Shown here one piece after another: positions 31,164 to 42,584 of a DNA stretch of 64,000 bases. The stretch comes from Nipponacmea schrenckii (taxonomy: Eukaryota; Mollusca; Gastropoda; Lottiidae). The translations under genes and the position numbers were made by a program. Every line of letters starts with the position of its first letter. Position 1 is the stretch's first letter. Location: assembly GCA_030562195.1 (NCBI GenBank), contig JAUJPP010000003.1, positions 30,324,602 through 30,388,601 of the forward strand, read 5' to 3'. The notes under the pieces were generated by a model. That model was not told the origin of the DNA. It did not search any database and saw only the letters and a list, made by a program, of their open reading frames with translations.

Positions 31164-31366
31164 AGACAGTGAGGAGAATGGCACCGATGCTCCTCCCAGG
31201 GACAGTCGTCAGATTGCCATTTTTTTCAGTTTCTGTCCACACACGAAACATCTTTGAATTGTAGGTATTGAAAACCCGCTTCGGCTAAAGAAGTTGGTGT
31301 AGGTTTAGATATAGGCCAACCGACAAACGTGTCCAGACGATCCTCTAACCATAAGTATCGTTCCAT
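31164..31366 (-). pseudogene. BIR (inhibitor-of-apoptosis type) domain fragment
   Basis: The reading from the ATG at 31366 is MERYLWLEDRLDTFVGWP, then SLAEAGFQYLQFKD. It then shifts frame to CFVCGQKLKK and again to KWQSDDCPWEEHRC...PHC. Together these show the zinc ligands C-x2-C, H and C and the W/D-x-PWEEH core of a BIR repeat. Two frameshifts (near 31245 and 31228) make it a pseudogene. BIR proteins block caspases and are carried by several invertebrate DNA viruses, but are also highly expanded in mollusc genomes, so the origin is open. Confidence 0.8.
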
Positions 31367-31439
31367 GTCTAATAAAAATTCTAATGTAGGTGTATTATTT
31401 TATAGTATTGTATAGCCAATCAAATGCCTAGAAACCTGT

Positions 31440-31475
31440 CACGTGATCTGCCACGTGATCTCTGGCCTTATAAAA
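31440..31475 (+). promoter_or_regulatory. TATA box with paired CACGTGATCT motifs
   Basis: Two direct copies of CACGTGATCT at 31440 and 31452 precede TATAAAA at 31469-31475, 35 bases before the ATG at 31510. The layout fits a short core promoter for the small ORF downstream. The divergent BIR fragment begins 70 bases to the left. Confidence 0.6.
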
Positions 31476-31509
31476 CAGCGTGCCTCGAATAGGAAAAATT
31501 ATATTCGCC

Positions 31510-31716
31510 ATGGACAAACCAGGATTCAAGGAATGCGACACTTGTCATAAGACAAGGCCTATGGCCTATTATCATCACTCGGAGGATGACTGGTTTCAGT
31601 GTCTCTTGTGTATGACCATAGTACGACCGACCTTCTGGAGAATTTCTAAACATCGGAGAGTATGTCCGAAGAATCCGAAAGAAGTTTGTTCATGTAGGCG
31701 GTCGTATTTTGACTAA
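31510..31716 (+). CDS. Small Cys-rich (zinc-ribbon-like) protein, 68 aa
   Basis: The start at 31510 (MDKPGFKECDTCHKTRP) is chosen over an upstream in-frame Met at 31480 because it lies 35 bases downstream of the TATA box. Four Cys pairs (CDTC, CLLC, C...C, CSC) suggest one or two zinc-binding knuckles; the tail is basic. The ORF has its own promoter and a possible histone-type 3' end, which suggests an independent, perhaps viral, gene. I do not recognise the family. Confidence 0.5.
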   Translation: MDKPGFKECDTCHKTRPMAYYHHSEDDWFQCLLCMTIVRPTFWRISKHRRVCPKNPKEVCSCRRSYFD

Positions 31717-31734
31717 TTCAGTCATCATCAAAAC

Positions 31735-31753
31735 AGCCCTTTTCTGGGCTACC
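31735..31753 (+). terminator. Histone-type 3' stem-loop candidate
   Basis: AGCCCTTTTCTGGGCT followed by ACC lies 18 bases after the stop of the small ORF. It has a 5 bp stem, a T-rich loop and the downstream ACC of metazoan histone 3' ends, and an A/G-rich stretch (AAACTAAAAGAG) about 8 bases further as a possible downstream element. The top loop pair is T-T instead of T-A. Confidence 0.45.
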
Positions 31754-33683
31754 TAATCAAACTAAAAGAGTTTTTCCCCTTTTCACGGGATTATCCCGGT
31801 GTAGCAGTTTGAGATGTCCACCAGTTTGAGATGTCCAATTTGTATTACGCATGCGTTGATCGAACGTCATAGCGTGTGACGGTGAACATTTTATTTCGCC
31901 AGTTTCAGATGTCCAATTTTATAGATAATTTACATTTTCTCAAAATATTTAGTTTAAGTAATGTTGAAGGGTGACATGAAATCAATTCATACTCCATTTT
32001 TACTTTAATATAAACGTTTCACAATGCCAAAAAATCCCTCAGTATTCAACTTTAGGCAAAATAAGACGATCGTATTTTCACGACTTTGTAGTACTAAGCT
32101 AACTCAAGGTAGTTGCTAAATGCTACATTTAAAAACTTTCGATCATACAATTTCCGAATCATTTTAGCCTATTTCCTTTTCATCGCGATATTGAATACTT
32201 CTTGCTTTAATTTTTTATTTTTTCAAAACCTTTCACAGTAACTTACAAAGTTAAACGACGAAAACTTTGATTGATCGACCTTGAACTTGTACGAGGAAAA
32301 GGTAGTGACTAAAAAATATACAGAGAAACTGACGATCAACCAGGACCGATTATCTTCTCTATATTTAAACATGTTCATCATAATTGATAAAGATCGCAAC
32401 CAAACAATCTTTCTATAAAATGTTTTCTTTTTTAACAGCTGCTTGGGCTACAGTCATTAACTGAGATTTTCGAAAAAATGACTATTCCGAGCAATCAAAC
32501 TTAGGCTAGGCCTACTTTTTAACTCCTTTTCTATAAACAGGAATTGACATTATTGAAATTTGGCGTTTGGATTAATTTGACATCAGAATTTCTGGGAACT
32601 GCAATTTTGACTATAGTGATATTGATGTATGTGCACGTGGGCCGACTTGAATAAAATCTATAATATTTTATCATGGGTTAAAGTAACTTGCCACCTAACC
32701 AGTGGCCTCAAATATTTGATAAAGGTGCCATTGAAGATGTAGCATAGCCATTGTTCTTTTCAATTTGAGAAAAATAAAGAATATATCAAGAAATATTCCA
32801 CCTAAATGGTTAATAGATCGAATACCCAACATTTTTTAGTTTTTGAGAGCCCAGTAATAGTAACCAGCCTTGTAAGATTATTAATAGAACAACACTGTAA
32901 AAGCTATGATTGATATCTTTCCAGCTGGAATTAGACAATTTGCTTCAAGCATGGGAATGGAGGGTTGGTGAAGGTCAGATTGTTCTAGATTCCAGTTTAT
33001 ATCATGTCAGATGTTTTTTTGGCAGCTAATTGTACCCTTGACATTGACTGTTCAGCAGAGTAAATTTGTAAAAGCACAAAACTCTGGTTATAATACATGT
33101 TTATTGATTGTTTTTGCAGAACATGTAATGTCTTTTTCAATATATTGAAAACATCATTATTAAATGACAACAATTGAATTTTTTGAAACTTTGGAAACCA
33201 CAGCATCTGGACAGTCTGTTGTTAAAGCACAATAAAGGTCTTTAAATGTAAACAGATTACATTCACTGATACCTAAGGCACATCTTTCACTATTGTAGGT
33301 TCTAGTCGTTTTTCAGTATCATTCCAATGGCAAAGTTTGTACTTCTTCACAAAAATTTTTCTCCAATAGTCCATGTTGATCCATTTTGCCTATAGAAGTA
33401 AAAAAATAAATATTTTAAGCTATATTTATACAACAATGGATCAATTTGTAATATTTTATTATTCAAATCACATATTAAGATTAGATGGACATGGGATATT
33501 GGATTGGAAAAATAGATAGTATTTTAATTTATCTTATTATTTTTTGGATAGTTAAGGTCTATAACTGAGTTTAACTTAGTTTAAGGCCTAAACTGTATGA
33601 AATAGGCTATCTGCTTGGCCTATACACAGTCTTGAAGATTTCAAAATGGCCTACATGAAAGATTTTCGGCAATAATTTTGGAT

Positions 33684-34215
33684 GCGATACAGCAAAAGGG
33701 GCAAAGCGGGATCACTTTATCGATTAATTTAACACAGTAAGGGGTGTCTGATAGGTCTGAAAATTTGCCGTGAGTAATCAGAAATCATTACTAAGTCATA
33801 TTGCCACGTTTTGTGTCGATATCGCGATTGGCAATACTTTTGGTTGCGATACAGCAAAAGGGGCACAGCGCGATCACTTTATCGATTGATTTAACACAGT
33901 AAAGGGTATCTGATAGGTCTGAAAATTGCCGTGAGTAATCAGAAATCATTACTAAGACGATTGGAAATTATTTTGTATGCGATGCAGCAAAAGGGGCATA
34001 GCGGTATGACTTTATCGATTGATTTAACATAGTAAGGGGTTTCTGATCGGCCTGAAAATTGCTGTGAGTAATCAGCAATCATTACTAAGCCATATTGCCA
34101 CCTTTCGTGTCGATATCGTGATTGGAAATAATTTTGGATGCGATGCAGCAATAGGGGCAAAGCGGCATGAATTACGCGATTGTTTTAAAATTGGATCGGT
34201 CTGAAAATTGTTGTG
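33684..34215 (+). repeat. Tandem array, about 162 bp units, four copies
   Basis: Units start near 33684, 33846, 33979 and 34140 with GCGATACAGCAAAAGGGGCA and continue with TCACTTTATCGATT, GGTCTGAAAATTGC and GAGTAATCAGAAATCATTAC. The third interval is 133 bp because a segment is deleted. Later units are more diverged. Confidence 0.85.
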
Positions 34216-34466
34216 AGTAATCAATACATTGCTGTCATCGCATTGTAAATTTTCAGATCAATGTGTGCGCGTCAAACGGCAAAAAAGTCATGGCAATTTT
34301 GTAAACTCAAACGAAAATGATTGCAGCTATACTCGTTACATCGCAGTGAAAAATTGACAATTTTTGGTCGAAATGACCCGAAATTGAATGATATTTCAAA
34401 GCAAGTACGACTAAACAAAAGAGTTAAGTCCCCCTGCTATTTCGCCATTATCCAATTTATTGGAAG

Positions 34467-34967
34467 AAATTTCAGTCATTTCAACACTTTGAAAAATAAT
34501 TAAAAATAGAAGGAATGGTCGGAATCGTCTTAAATTTGCTGTGAACATTCAGGACACATATAAGTATCCCTCTGCCAAGTTTCAAATCGATAGCTTTATG
34601 GGAAGTTGGGGGGTGCGTAAGTAAAACAGTGCCGAAATTTCAGTCATTTCAACACTTTGAAAAATAATTAAAAATAGAGGGAATGGTCGGAATCGTCTGA
34701 AATTTGCTGTGAACATTCAGGACACATTTAAGTATCCCTCTACCAAGTTTCAAATCGAAAGCTTTACAGGAAGTTGGGGGGTGCGTAAGTAAAACAGTGC
34801 CGAAATTTTAGTCATATCAACACTTTGAAAAATAATTAAAAATAGAAGGAATGGTCGGAATCGTCTGAAATTTGCTGTGAACATTCAGGACACATATCCC
34901 GCTGCCAAGTTTCAAATAGATAGCTGTACGGGAAATTGGGGGGTGCGTAAGTAAAACAGTGCCACAT
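34467..34967 (+). repeat. Tandem array, 168 bp units, three copies
   Basis: Units begin AAATTTCAGTCATTTCAACA at 34467, 34635 and 34803 and include GGAATGGTCGGAATCGTCT, AACATTCAGGACACAT and GGAAGTTGGGGGGTGCG. Parts of the unit recur at 61420-61490, so the sequence is dispersed in the genome. Confidence 0.9.
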
Positions 34968-35765
34968 TTTCTTGAAATTACAAACCTTTTCACAAATGGT
35001 AGAGATGCAAAATGGTTGTGAACTAGGCCTATGTTTGTGTGTTTTATTTTATAAGCCATGCCTATTGGGGCTAGACTGGAACACTCATTTTTCTGTTCTT
35101 CCCTAGCCTAGGACTTTTGAACACAAATTATAAATTTAGGTTAAAGAGTAAATATTTACCCAGAAAAAAGGTAGAATATACTGACTGTTTCACCATTTTT
35201 TGAATCACGACCAGTGCCTTGTAAGGAGTTGTAAGGAACATCATGTCTTCTTCTTTCTTCTAGTCTACTACACGATTAGGCCTAGTTCCCTGGGGCCTAG
35301 CCTACTAGCCTACTGACACTGACTGAGTGTTGACTCATGTCTCTAGTCTTGTCTTCACCCAAAATCGCATCTTCAAATCATTTATAGAAGTTTGCACCGT
35401 TGGTAGATGTTAGTCTCTGAAAATTTCATCTAAATCCCTTTTAATAGCAAACAGCTTTCAAATCTTCCACAATTTTGACAACTCACAAAGACGCCATTAT
35501 TATTGATCTCTACGCTTGATTTCAAACAGTTTGTTTTCATTTTGTGACCTCGGCCGTTATACCATACCAAATCGGAATCATGACAACTCGGACCAAAGAC
35601 AACTCGGACTAGGCATAGGCCTACTAATTTTTTTATGCTTATATGTTTAAATAACATGTCTTTCCAAAATTGACATCCTAACACGCCCGGACATCTCAAA
35701 CTGTCTCGGTCACAGTTTGAAATGTCCGCGACTAGTGCGCATGTGCCATTGGACATCTCAAACTG

Positions 35766-36055
35766 TCACATCGGGGTTGCCCAAAGGGTTTTCCCATGAA
35801 TTTCTCCCCTTTTCACGGAGTGGGGATTTTTTCTATAGTGGAGTTTCCCAAAGGGGTTTCCCATGAATTTCACCAAAGGGTTTTCCCAAAGGGTTTCCCC
35901 AAGGGGGTTTTCCCATGACTTTCCCGCTGTTTTCCGGGGATTTTCCCGGGGTTTTTACTCATGACGTCATTAAGGGGTTTCCCCATGGAATTTCCCAAGG
36001 GATTTCACCATGACGTCATCATAACGTCATCCATTGCCTAGCAACCAAAGTTCCT
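35766..36055. other. Non-coding with iterated TTTCCC/GGGG motifs
   Basis: Several imperfect copies of GGGTTTTCCCATGAATTT and CCAAAGGGGTTTCCC occur between 35775 and 36000. CCCCTTTTCACGG is shared with 31776-31800 on the other side of the palindromic element, suggesting that the element inserted into this repeat. Confidence 0.6.
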
Positions 36056-36069
36056 GAAGAGAGGCCCCT
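36056..36069 (+). repeat. LINE target-site duplication, left copy
   Basis: GAAGAGAGGCCCCT is repeated exactly at 45881-45894. The two copies bracket the LINE (with the BEL element nested inside). Confidence 0.85.
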
Positions 36070-36368
36070 GGTGGTGGTGGTGGTAATTGACGAGTTAACG
36101 TTTGCTTCCAGCAATTGCTGATATCGCAAGCTAGGTAGTTGCACTTTGGTGGTCGTTGGTAGTGGATTTAGAATCAATAGGATGATTTAGAAAACTGTTG
36201 GTTTGGTGGTGGTTTGAGAAATCGTACGATCTGGTCGGAACGAATGTCATGGCGGTGAAACTCGGCCCTGGATGGTGTGGCGTGAGTGACTCAGTCTTCT
36301 ACATTCTTCCAAAACTCGTTATGATCATGGTGGTGGTTGTTGGTTTGGTTTGGTTTGGTTTGGTTAGA

Positions 36369-36866
36369 TTATCTGTCTGTGCTTGGAGGAGTTGAAGACC
36401 TAAAAGAAAAAAAAGGAGACGTGAGAAAGGAGAGAAGAAAGCTGTCCTTGGCAATACGGTCAGCTTGTTCGTTTCCTAGGATGAAGACGTGCGACGGGAT
36501 CCATGCTAGTTCGATCTGGTGGTTGTTATTGGTTTGGTAGTTTTGGATCATACTTCGGATATCAGTTAGAACTTCCGACCTGCAATTAGAAAATTTGTTA
36601 GATATAGATTGAAGGCTACTTAGCGAGTCAGATAAGATTACGGCTGGTTCTGTGTAGTTAAGGGATAGCCATACCATGGCGTCCCTAATGGCAAGTAGTT
36701 CTGCAGTGAACACTGAGCAGTGAGTAGGTATGCTTTTACCAACCTTGATGCCTTTTGTCGGTATAGCTGTACTTCTTTTGGAGCCAACGGTGTAGATCTT
36801 CAAATGGTCGGCGAACTTGGAGTCGATGAGGTCAAGAGCGTGAGCTCTTGCTGCCACTGGGTTCAC
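36369..36866 (-). pseudogene. LINE RNase H domain
   Basis: It contains KIYTVGSKRS (the catalytic Asp of YTDGS is changed to Val), VFTAELLAIRDAMVWL with the Glu, VILSDSLSSLQSI with Asp and WIPSHVFILGNEQADRIAK. The missing first Asp means this copy has lost activity. A frameshift and small deletions separate it from the RT at 37065-37253. Confidence 0.8.
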
Positions 36867-38597
36867 GTGCTTGTAGGTGGACTGGATCAGCTCGGTGTTG
36901 ACTGTTGGATTGGTAACCTTCCAAAAAGGAGTATCTGATGGTGTCTTTGGTCTTTGTCTCTCAAGAGATCAGTAGTGGCTTGTCCGTACGAGACCCCGAT
37001 TTATCTGGTTCTTTCCTACACGAGTGAATCTTTTTTTTGCTTGAATACAGCTAACAGACAAATACTAAAGTTTTCCCCAGAAGTTAAGATAGAGTTCATC
37101 CCTCCGAAGAGAAAGGGGTTTCTCTCCCGCCTCCTGAAGTATTGCTTCATTCTTTGTACCGATAACTGCCCTGGTGGCAATACGTATGGCTTTCATCTGT
37201 AGAGTGTCCAATTTCTTCAGAGTGGTATTGCAGGCTGTATCATAGGCAACCATAATCTAGTGACCTGTACTTCATCATTAAAGCTTCTCTGTTTGCTCCC
37301 CATGTGATACCTGAAACATAACGCTTAACATTTAAGATTTTTGATGATCGATGACAAATATAGTCGATGTGTTTACTCCAACTGAGCTTATGGTCAAAGT
37401 ACATGCCAAGGAACTTTAATGTTTTTTCCTGCCTAATTTCCACACCATTCAATCTTAGGTCAATACCGCTGTGGTCCGCTCGCCTGCTGCAGAGTATCCC
37501 GACGGTTTTAGCTTCCGAAATAATGAAGCCCCAGTCGTCTGCCCATTTGGCAACTTCGTTCAGAGCAGTTTGCATGCGAGTTTTCACCGTGTTGAGGTTA
37601 TTGTGAACTATCATCTGCATATAAGGCCGTGCTAACCGATTGGTCCTTACTATGCACATAGCAAGATCGTTTATCATGGTGCTGAAAAGGGTAGGGCTGA
37701 TAACAGATCCTTGGGGGGTTCCATTTTCCAGTGAGTGCTTCTCACTGATGGAATTGGCGACGTTGACTTGTATCTGACGATCCTTTAGAAAGTCTTGGAT
37801 CCACCGGAACATACGCACCTTGATGCCAAGATTGCTAAGTTTAAAAAGTAAACCATCGACCCATACTAAGTCGAAGGCTTTGGATAAATCCAGAAATACT
37901 GCACTGAAGTAATTCTTCTTTCCTAGGTGGGTAGCGATGTCATGTTGAAGTCGAACGATTTGATCCATTGTTGACCGTTTCTCTCTATAGCCGCTTTGGA
38001 GAGCATCGATGAGACCATTTAGTTCACAGCGGTATCTAAGTCTGTTGTTGACCATCGTCTCAAATGTTTTAGTCGAGGTTAGAGAAATAGGCCTGTATGA
38101 ACTGTATTGATGTCTGTCTTTTTGCGGTTTTGGTAGAGGGATGACCATTGCTGTTTTCCAACTTTCAGGAAATGTACCATTATACCATGACTTGTTGAAT
38201 AGTTCCAGTAGAACTGTAGTTGCTTCCATTGGTAACTCCGTTAACATGCTGTACTTGATGTTGTCTTCACCAGAGGCGCTGTCCTTCTTAGTACGCAGTC
38301 CGTTCTTCAGCTCGTCGAGGTTAAACGGAGCATTGATGTCCCGTTCGTCTTCTTGTGGTGAGTGGTGAATTGGATTTGGTTGGTGTAGAAGGCCTTCTTA
38401 TACTTAAGAAATTCTTTGGTTTGGTTGGTATCAGAGCTGCCGTCAGCATAACACTTGGCTAACAAATTGGCTTTTCCTTCGTTGCTGTATTCTGTGGTGT
38501 CCCTGTAAGATAAAAAAGGAATGGAAGATTTAGATTTTTTACCGAGCATAGAGCCAATTTTGCCCCAGACAGATCTTAAGTTGGTCCTCTCATTTAA
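36866..38597 (-). pseudogene. LINE reverse transcriptase
   Basis: The main open part (37240-38247) has [60 protein letters not shown] and [20 protein letters not shown]. The catalytic FADD region near 37615 is degraded (PYMQMIVH). The upstream part up to 38597 is the linker after the endonuclease. The BEL element cuts the gene at 38597/45088. Confidence 0.85.
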
Positions 38598-38903
38598 TGT
38601 TCGTTCCATGCAAAACACAAGAAAACTCCAATGTAAAAAGAAAGTTTTAATCAAACAAATAAGATGTTGACACAATGCCAATTACAAAGTCCGATTCCGA
38701 AGGTCCGTTAAACAATAATTATACACTGGATATACATTATTCACAAGGTTTGTGAGTATTTGGCTTCCTAAAACACAATTCCGATAAAATACCGCCGGGT
38801 CGCCATACTGTCTTAAAGCGTAACTAACAAAAAACACGATGCTAAGAAAGCGTAACCGGATCTACTTATATCAAATGTACCCAAAGAGAAATTGGTAGTT
38901 ACA
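38598..38903 (-). repeat. BEL 3' LTR
   Basis: It matches 44781-45087 with five substitutions and one indel. The purine-richer tract GTAGGGGCTGG (minus strand, next to 38904) is a candidate polypurine tract. Confidence 0.95.
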
Positions 38904-39008
38904 CCAGCCCCTACATAAAAATACAACCGAAATTTTTATAGCAAATGTCGTTACATAACTAATTAATTAGAAAATATAGCTTGATAGATAACAAACTAAG
39001 CCATTATC

Positions 39009-40026
39009 CTAACTATCCGCAGTTGGATCCGGCACCGATTTATACAATTCAAGAACACATATTTTGTGAATAGGCCGAGTTAATACAACAAACCCATCTT
39101 TTACTTCCGACGATTTTCTACGTTTCGCGCATGTAGCTACTGTTGACCGAGTTTTAACCCTAACAGTTCTCACTAGTCCATCCTTGGACTTAAAAACTTC
39201 AACAACTACAGCAAGTGGCCACTGACCACGAGGATAATTCTCATCCGTTAACAGAACTAAATCTCCAACAGAGATATTACGCTTAATTTCACACCATTTC
39301 GAACGCTCAGTTAAAGTGGGTAGATATTCCTTGACCCATCTGGTCCAAAATAATTCCGATAAGTATTGCGCTTGTCTCCATTTCCGTCGCAAATACAAGT
39401 CTTTCTGGTCAAATAAACCAGGAGAAAATCCAGAACTACTTCTGAGATGAAGTAAGTGGTTTGGTGTCAGAGGTTCAAGGTCCATAACACTATCACTGTT
39501 TCTTGTCAATGGTCTATTATTTAAAATATAAACAGCTTCCGCAACAACAGTCAACAAAACCCCATCACATACTAGTTGTTCCTTAAGTACAGATTTTAAT
39601 ATTTGCCGAACCGAACGAATCATTCTTTCCCACGCACCACCCATGTGGCTGGCATGTGAACAAACACCCGTATTGTTTGACACTGCCTCTACCCTGTTTC
39701 ACCAACAGAGGTCCAAAATAATCGACCCCAACAGTTGAAAAAGGAGGTTTATTAATCTCAAGTCTATGCTTTGGCAAATCCGACATAAATTGTGTTTCGA
39801 GACGTTTTGACCTACGTTGACATTTCACACATTTAGAAATTACTTGTTTCACTGCTGAACGACCTTTAACGATCCAGTAAGTTTGTCGCAATGTTGATAA
39901 TACAGTTTCTTGTCCCATATGACCTACAAGTTCATGAGTTTCTCGGATTATCAAAGTTGTCACATGATGCTTATATGGTAAAATTACCGGATGTTTTATA
40001 AAGTCAGATAACTGTACTTTTTCCAA
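39009..40026 (-). pseudogene. BEL integrase
   Basis: It has the HHCC zinc domain (HELVGHMGQETVLS, KCVKCQR), the first catalytic region (FSTVGVDYFGPLLVKQG), then after a deletion and frameshift near 39680 the Glu region (GGAWERMIRSVRQILKSVL), RPLTRNSDS, and a C-terminal SH3-like part (SVGDLVLLTDENYPRGQWPL). The segment with the second Asp is missing, so it cannot be active. Confidence 0.9.
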
Positions 40027-40076
40027 CCGACCACCGACGCATATTAATCCGTTATGCCAAATAGGATTTAGGTTTA

Positions 40077-41156
40077 CTAAAGTCGAACCACACTCTTTAA
40101 TGGTTTCTTCACTTCCGAAGATAAAGCTTTAACAGTTTCAGAAAAAGATTGTTTTTGAACATGCCTTAAAATTTCAATTTCCGCAATTTTCAAATCCGTT
40201 ACAGTCAGTGATTTCGTTAAATTGAAATCTGAAGTTCGATTTTCAACACGATTTCGCAATAGAGTTTTTAGACGTATAATTAACGCAACAGCTCTCTTAA
40301 GCTTCCAAAAAGATGAATAATAATTGAAAAGTTTCTTGATTGCATCATCAGAGTTGTTTTTAACAACATATATAGCAGCTTCCTTTCGAACTTCTGGATC
40401 TGTATCCAATGAAGCTGGAATTTGTAGAATTTCAGGCCACACGCTCTCTTTATTTGATAAAAATTCTGGTCCTGATAACCACCTGTCATTCTGTATGAAT
40501 GATTTAAGTTTCAATCCTTTGGATCCATCATCCGCAGGATTTACGTTCCGTTCCACATACCTAAACTGTGATGGATATGCAGCCGAATGAATGATTGTCA
40601 GCCGATTAGATTCGAACGTATGGAATCTTTTACTTTGGTTGTTTATGCATTTCAAAACCGACATAGAATCAGTCTAATAAACTACATCATTTATGCTATA
40701 TTCAAGTTCTTCGCGTATCATCTGAGATAATTTCACCGACAACACAACAGTAGAAAGCTCTAAACGCGGTATAGAGATTTCTCTAATAGGTGCAAGTCTT
40801 GCTTTACCAATAACAAAAACACAGTGTATATTGTTTCTTTTATCCACAAACCGAAGATAAGCAACTGAAGAGTACCCAACACGAGATGCATCTGAAAATA
40901 AATGAAGTTGTATATTAACAATATCACTTAGTTCTTTAGATTTATAACACCTGGGAATTTTCACTTTGTTCATTTGTTCAGAATCTTTTAACCATCGAAT
41001 CCACTGTACGCGATCTTCATCGGAGATAGTATCATCCCAACCCAACTGCTTCCTACTCAACATCTGAAGCAAAGGTTTTCCTTTCATAATAAAAGGAGCA
41101 ATAATCCCAAGTGGATCAAAATACGAATAAAGTATTGATAAAATAAATAAGAACAA
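40077..41156 (-). pseudogene. BEL RNase H / Pao-type linker region
   Basis: It begins YFDPLGIIAPFIMKGKPLLQ, a hallmark of BEL/Pao polyproteins, followed by LHLFSDASRVGYSSVAYLRF (RNase H Asp), RLELSTVVLSVKL and, after an in-frame stop near 40674, the VNPADDGSKGLK motif. Then comes a helical linker to the integrase. Confidence 0.9.
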
Positions 41157-41194
41157 TTATTATGGATATACACTTCTAGAATATTTATTAGAAG

Positions 41195-42584
41195 TCATTG
41201 AAGGATTATTGATAAAATAGTTCTTCTCGTAATAGGTTTACAAGTGTCCGCAATACAATGTGCACTAGAATTTAACCATACAAATGTATCAAAGTTAGTG
41301 TCCCATTTCACACCGAGCGCACTTTCTGTGGGCATATCTAAATCTAAGTTAACAACTGACTTAGCTCGTTCAGTTCCAGGTATAACGGATAAAAATTGTT
41401 TATTGTTACTGCACCATTTAGTTATGTGAAATCCTCCGCGGCTTAAAAGTTCAGTTACACCGCGATACAAAGATAAAGCTTCGTCAACCGAATTTACCGA
41501 TTTCATCAAATCGTCCACATACATTTTTTTTTTTAACATTAGAAATTGTTTCAGTATCAAAATCATCACGATATGATGACTCAGCACAATGTTTTATACA
41601 AAAGTTCGCTACACTTGGGGACGAAGTCGCACCAAATATATGTTTGAGCATCCTGTGTTCTTCAATAGGTCCGTTTAAATCATGATCTTTAAACCAAAGG
41701 AATCGCAAAGCATTACAATCGTCCGGAGCTACACGAACTTTTGAAAACATTGCTTCTACGTCCGAAGTTATACCGATAAGTTCCTGCCGAAATCTGAGCA
41801 GAACTCCTACCAATCTACCAGCTAGATCTGGTCCTTGTTAAAGATTTCTGTTTAATGATGTATTCCCAAACATACAAGCACAATCAAATACCACCCTCAC
41901 CTTATCTGGTTTGAGCGGATGAAACACTGGATGATGAGGAAGATACCATAGTTTGTCTTTGAGAGCAAGATCATTTTGAGGCACTAATTCACCATGTCCT
42001 TTACCCAGGTAGTCCTGTACACCAGTTTTATACTTATCAAACAACGAGGGATCGCGAATAAAGCGTTTCTTTAAGCTGTTGAGTCTTCCTTCAACAACTG
42101 TTTTGTTATTGGAGAAAACACGGTTCATTGTCCTTCCATGGCAATGCTACCTCTTAATGTCCGTCTACAACCCGCAATGAGTTTTCTATAATATCAAGAG
42201 CACGCTTGTCTTCAATAGACATTTCCACCTTTGACGATGCATCACAATCTTTAAAGTCAGTAGTCCACAACCGATTTAATTGTTTATTTAAACTATCAGA
42301 ATCGCTCAAATTTGAATCTAATTTAACAAAGTTTCTATGGTTTCGTCACCTAATGCTCCAAGAATTGTCCAACCTAGCCAATATTTAACGGCTATAGGTT
42401 CATCTTCCTTTCCGTAACGACATTCCAATGGAATGAACATGCGTGGAATTTGTTTAACGCCAACTAATAGATTTACTTCTGGGACATCTAAATCGTCAAT
42501 AGATAGGTCCTGTAAGTGGGAAAATGGTTTTAGATCACCAGACATAGGAATAACAGTTTTTGAAATAGGTAAATCATTAACAGT
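41195..42584 (-). pseudogene. BEL reverse transcriptase
   Basis: Motifs include LVGVKQIPRMFIPLECRYGK after the protease, KLWYLPHHPVFHPLKPDKVR, VVFDCA, GITSDVEAMFSKVRVAPDDC, LRFLWFKDHD and FGATSSPSVANFC. The catalytic YVDDLMKS (41525 region) sits after a frameshift in a T-run near 41530. Single in-frame stops lie at about 42585, 42318 and 41838. Confidence 0.9.

Larger units (their letters stand above)
31805..35765. mobile_element. 3.96 kb non-autonomous element with 16 bp perfect TIRs
   Basis: The ends are CAGTTTGAGATGTCCA (31805-31820) and its exact reverse complement (35750-35765). Subterminal copies of the motif occur at 31822 and 31899 on the left and near 35690 and 35712 on the right. 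There is no convincing coding sequence inside; two tandem arrays and AT-rich DNA fill it. Flanking bases (GTGTAG and TCACAT) do not form an obvious target duplication. The superfamily is unassigned; a CAG start is seen in hAT and some other groups. Confidence 0.7.

Noticed and set aside
31735..31753. Bacterial-type rho-independent terminator
   Set aside because: Although a hairpin with a T-rich context, the window is eukaryotic and the ACC plus T-loop fits the histone 3' end better.
36198..36540. Plus-strand ORFs rich in Trp/Val (GLVWFGLV repeats)
   Set aside because: They arise from GGTTT/GGTGGT simple-sequence bias in the LINE 3' region and are antisense to the RNase H.
42206..42388. Small plus-strand ORFs inside the BEL, gypsy and LINE regions
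   Set aside because: They are antisense to recognised polyprotein domains and have no family resemblance.
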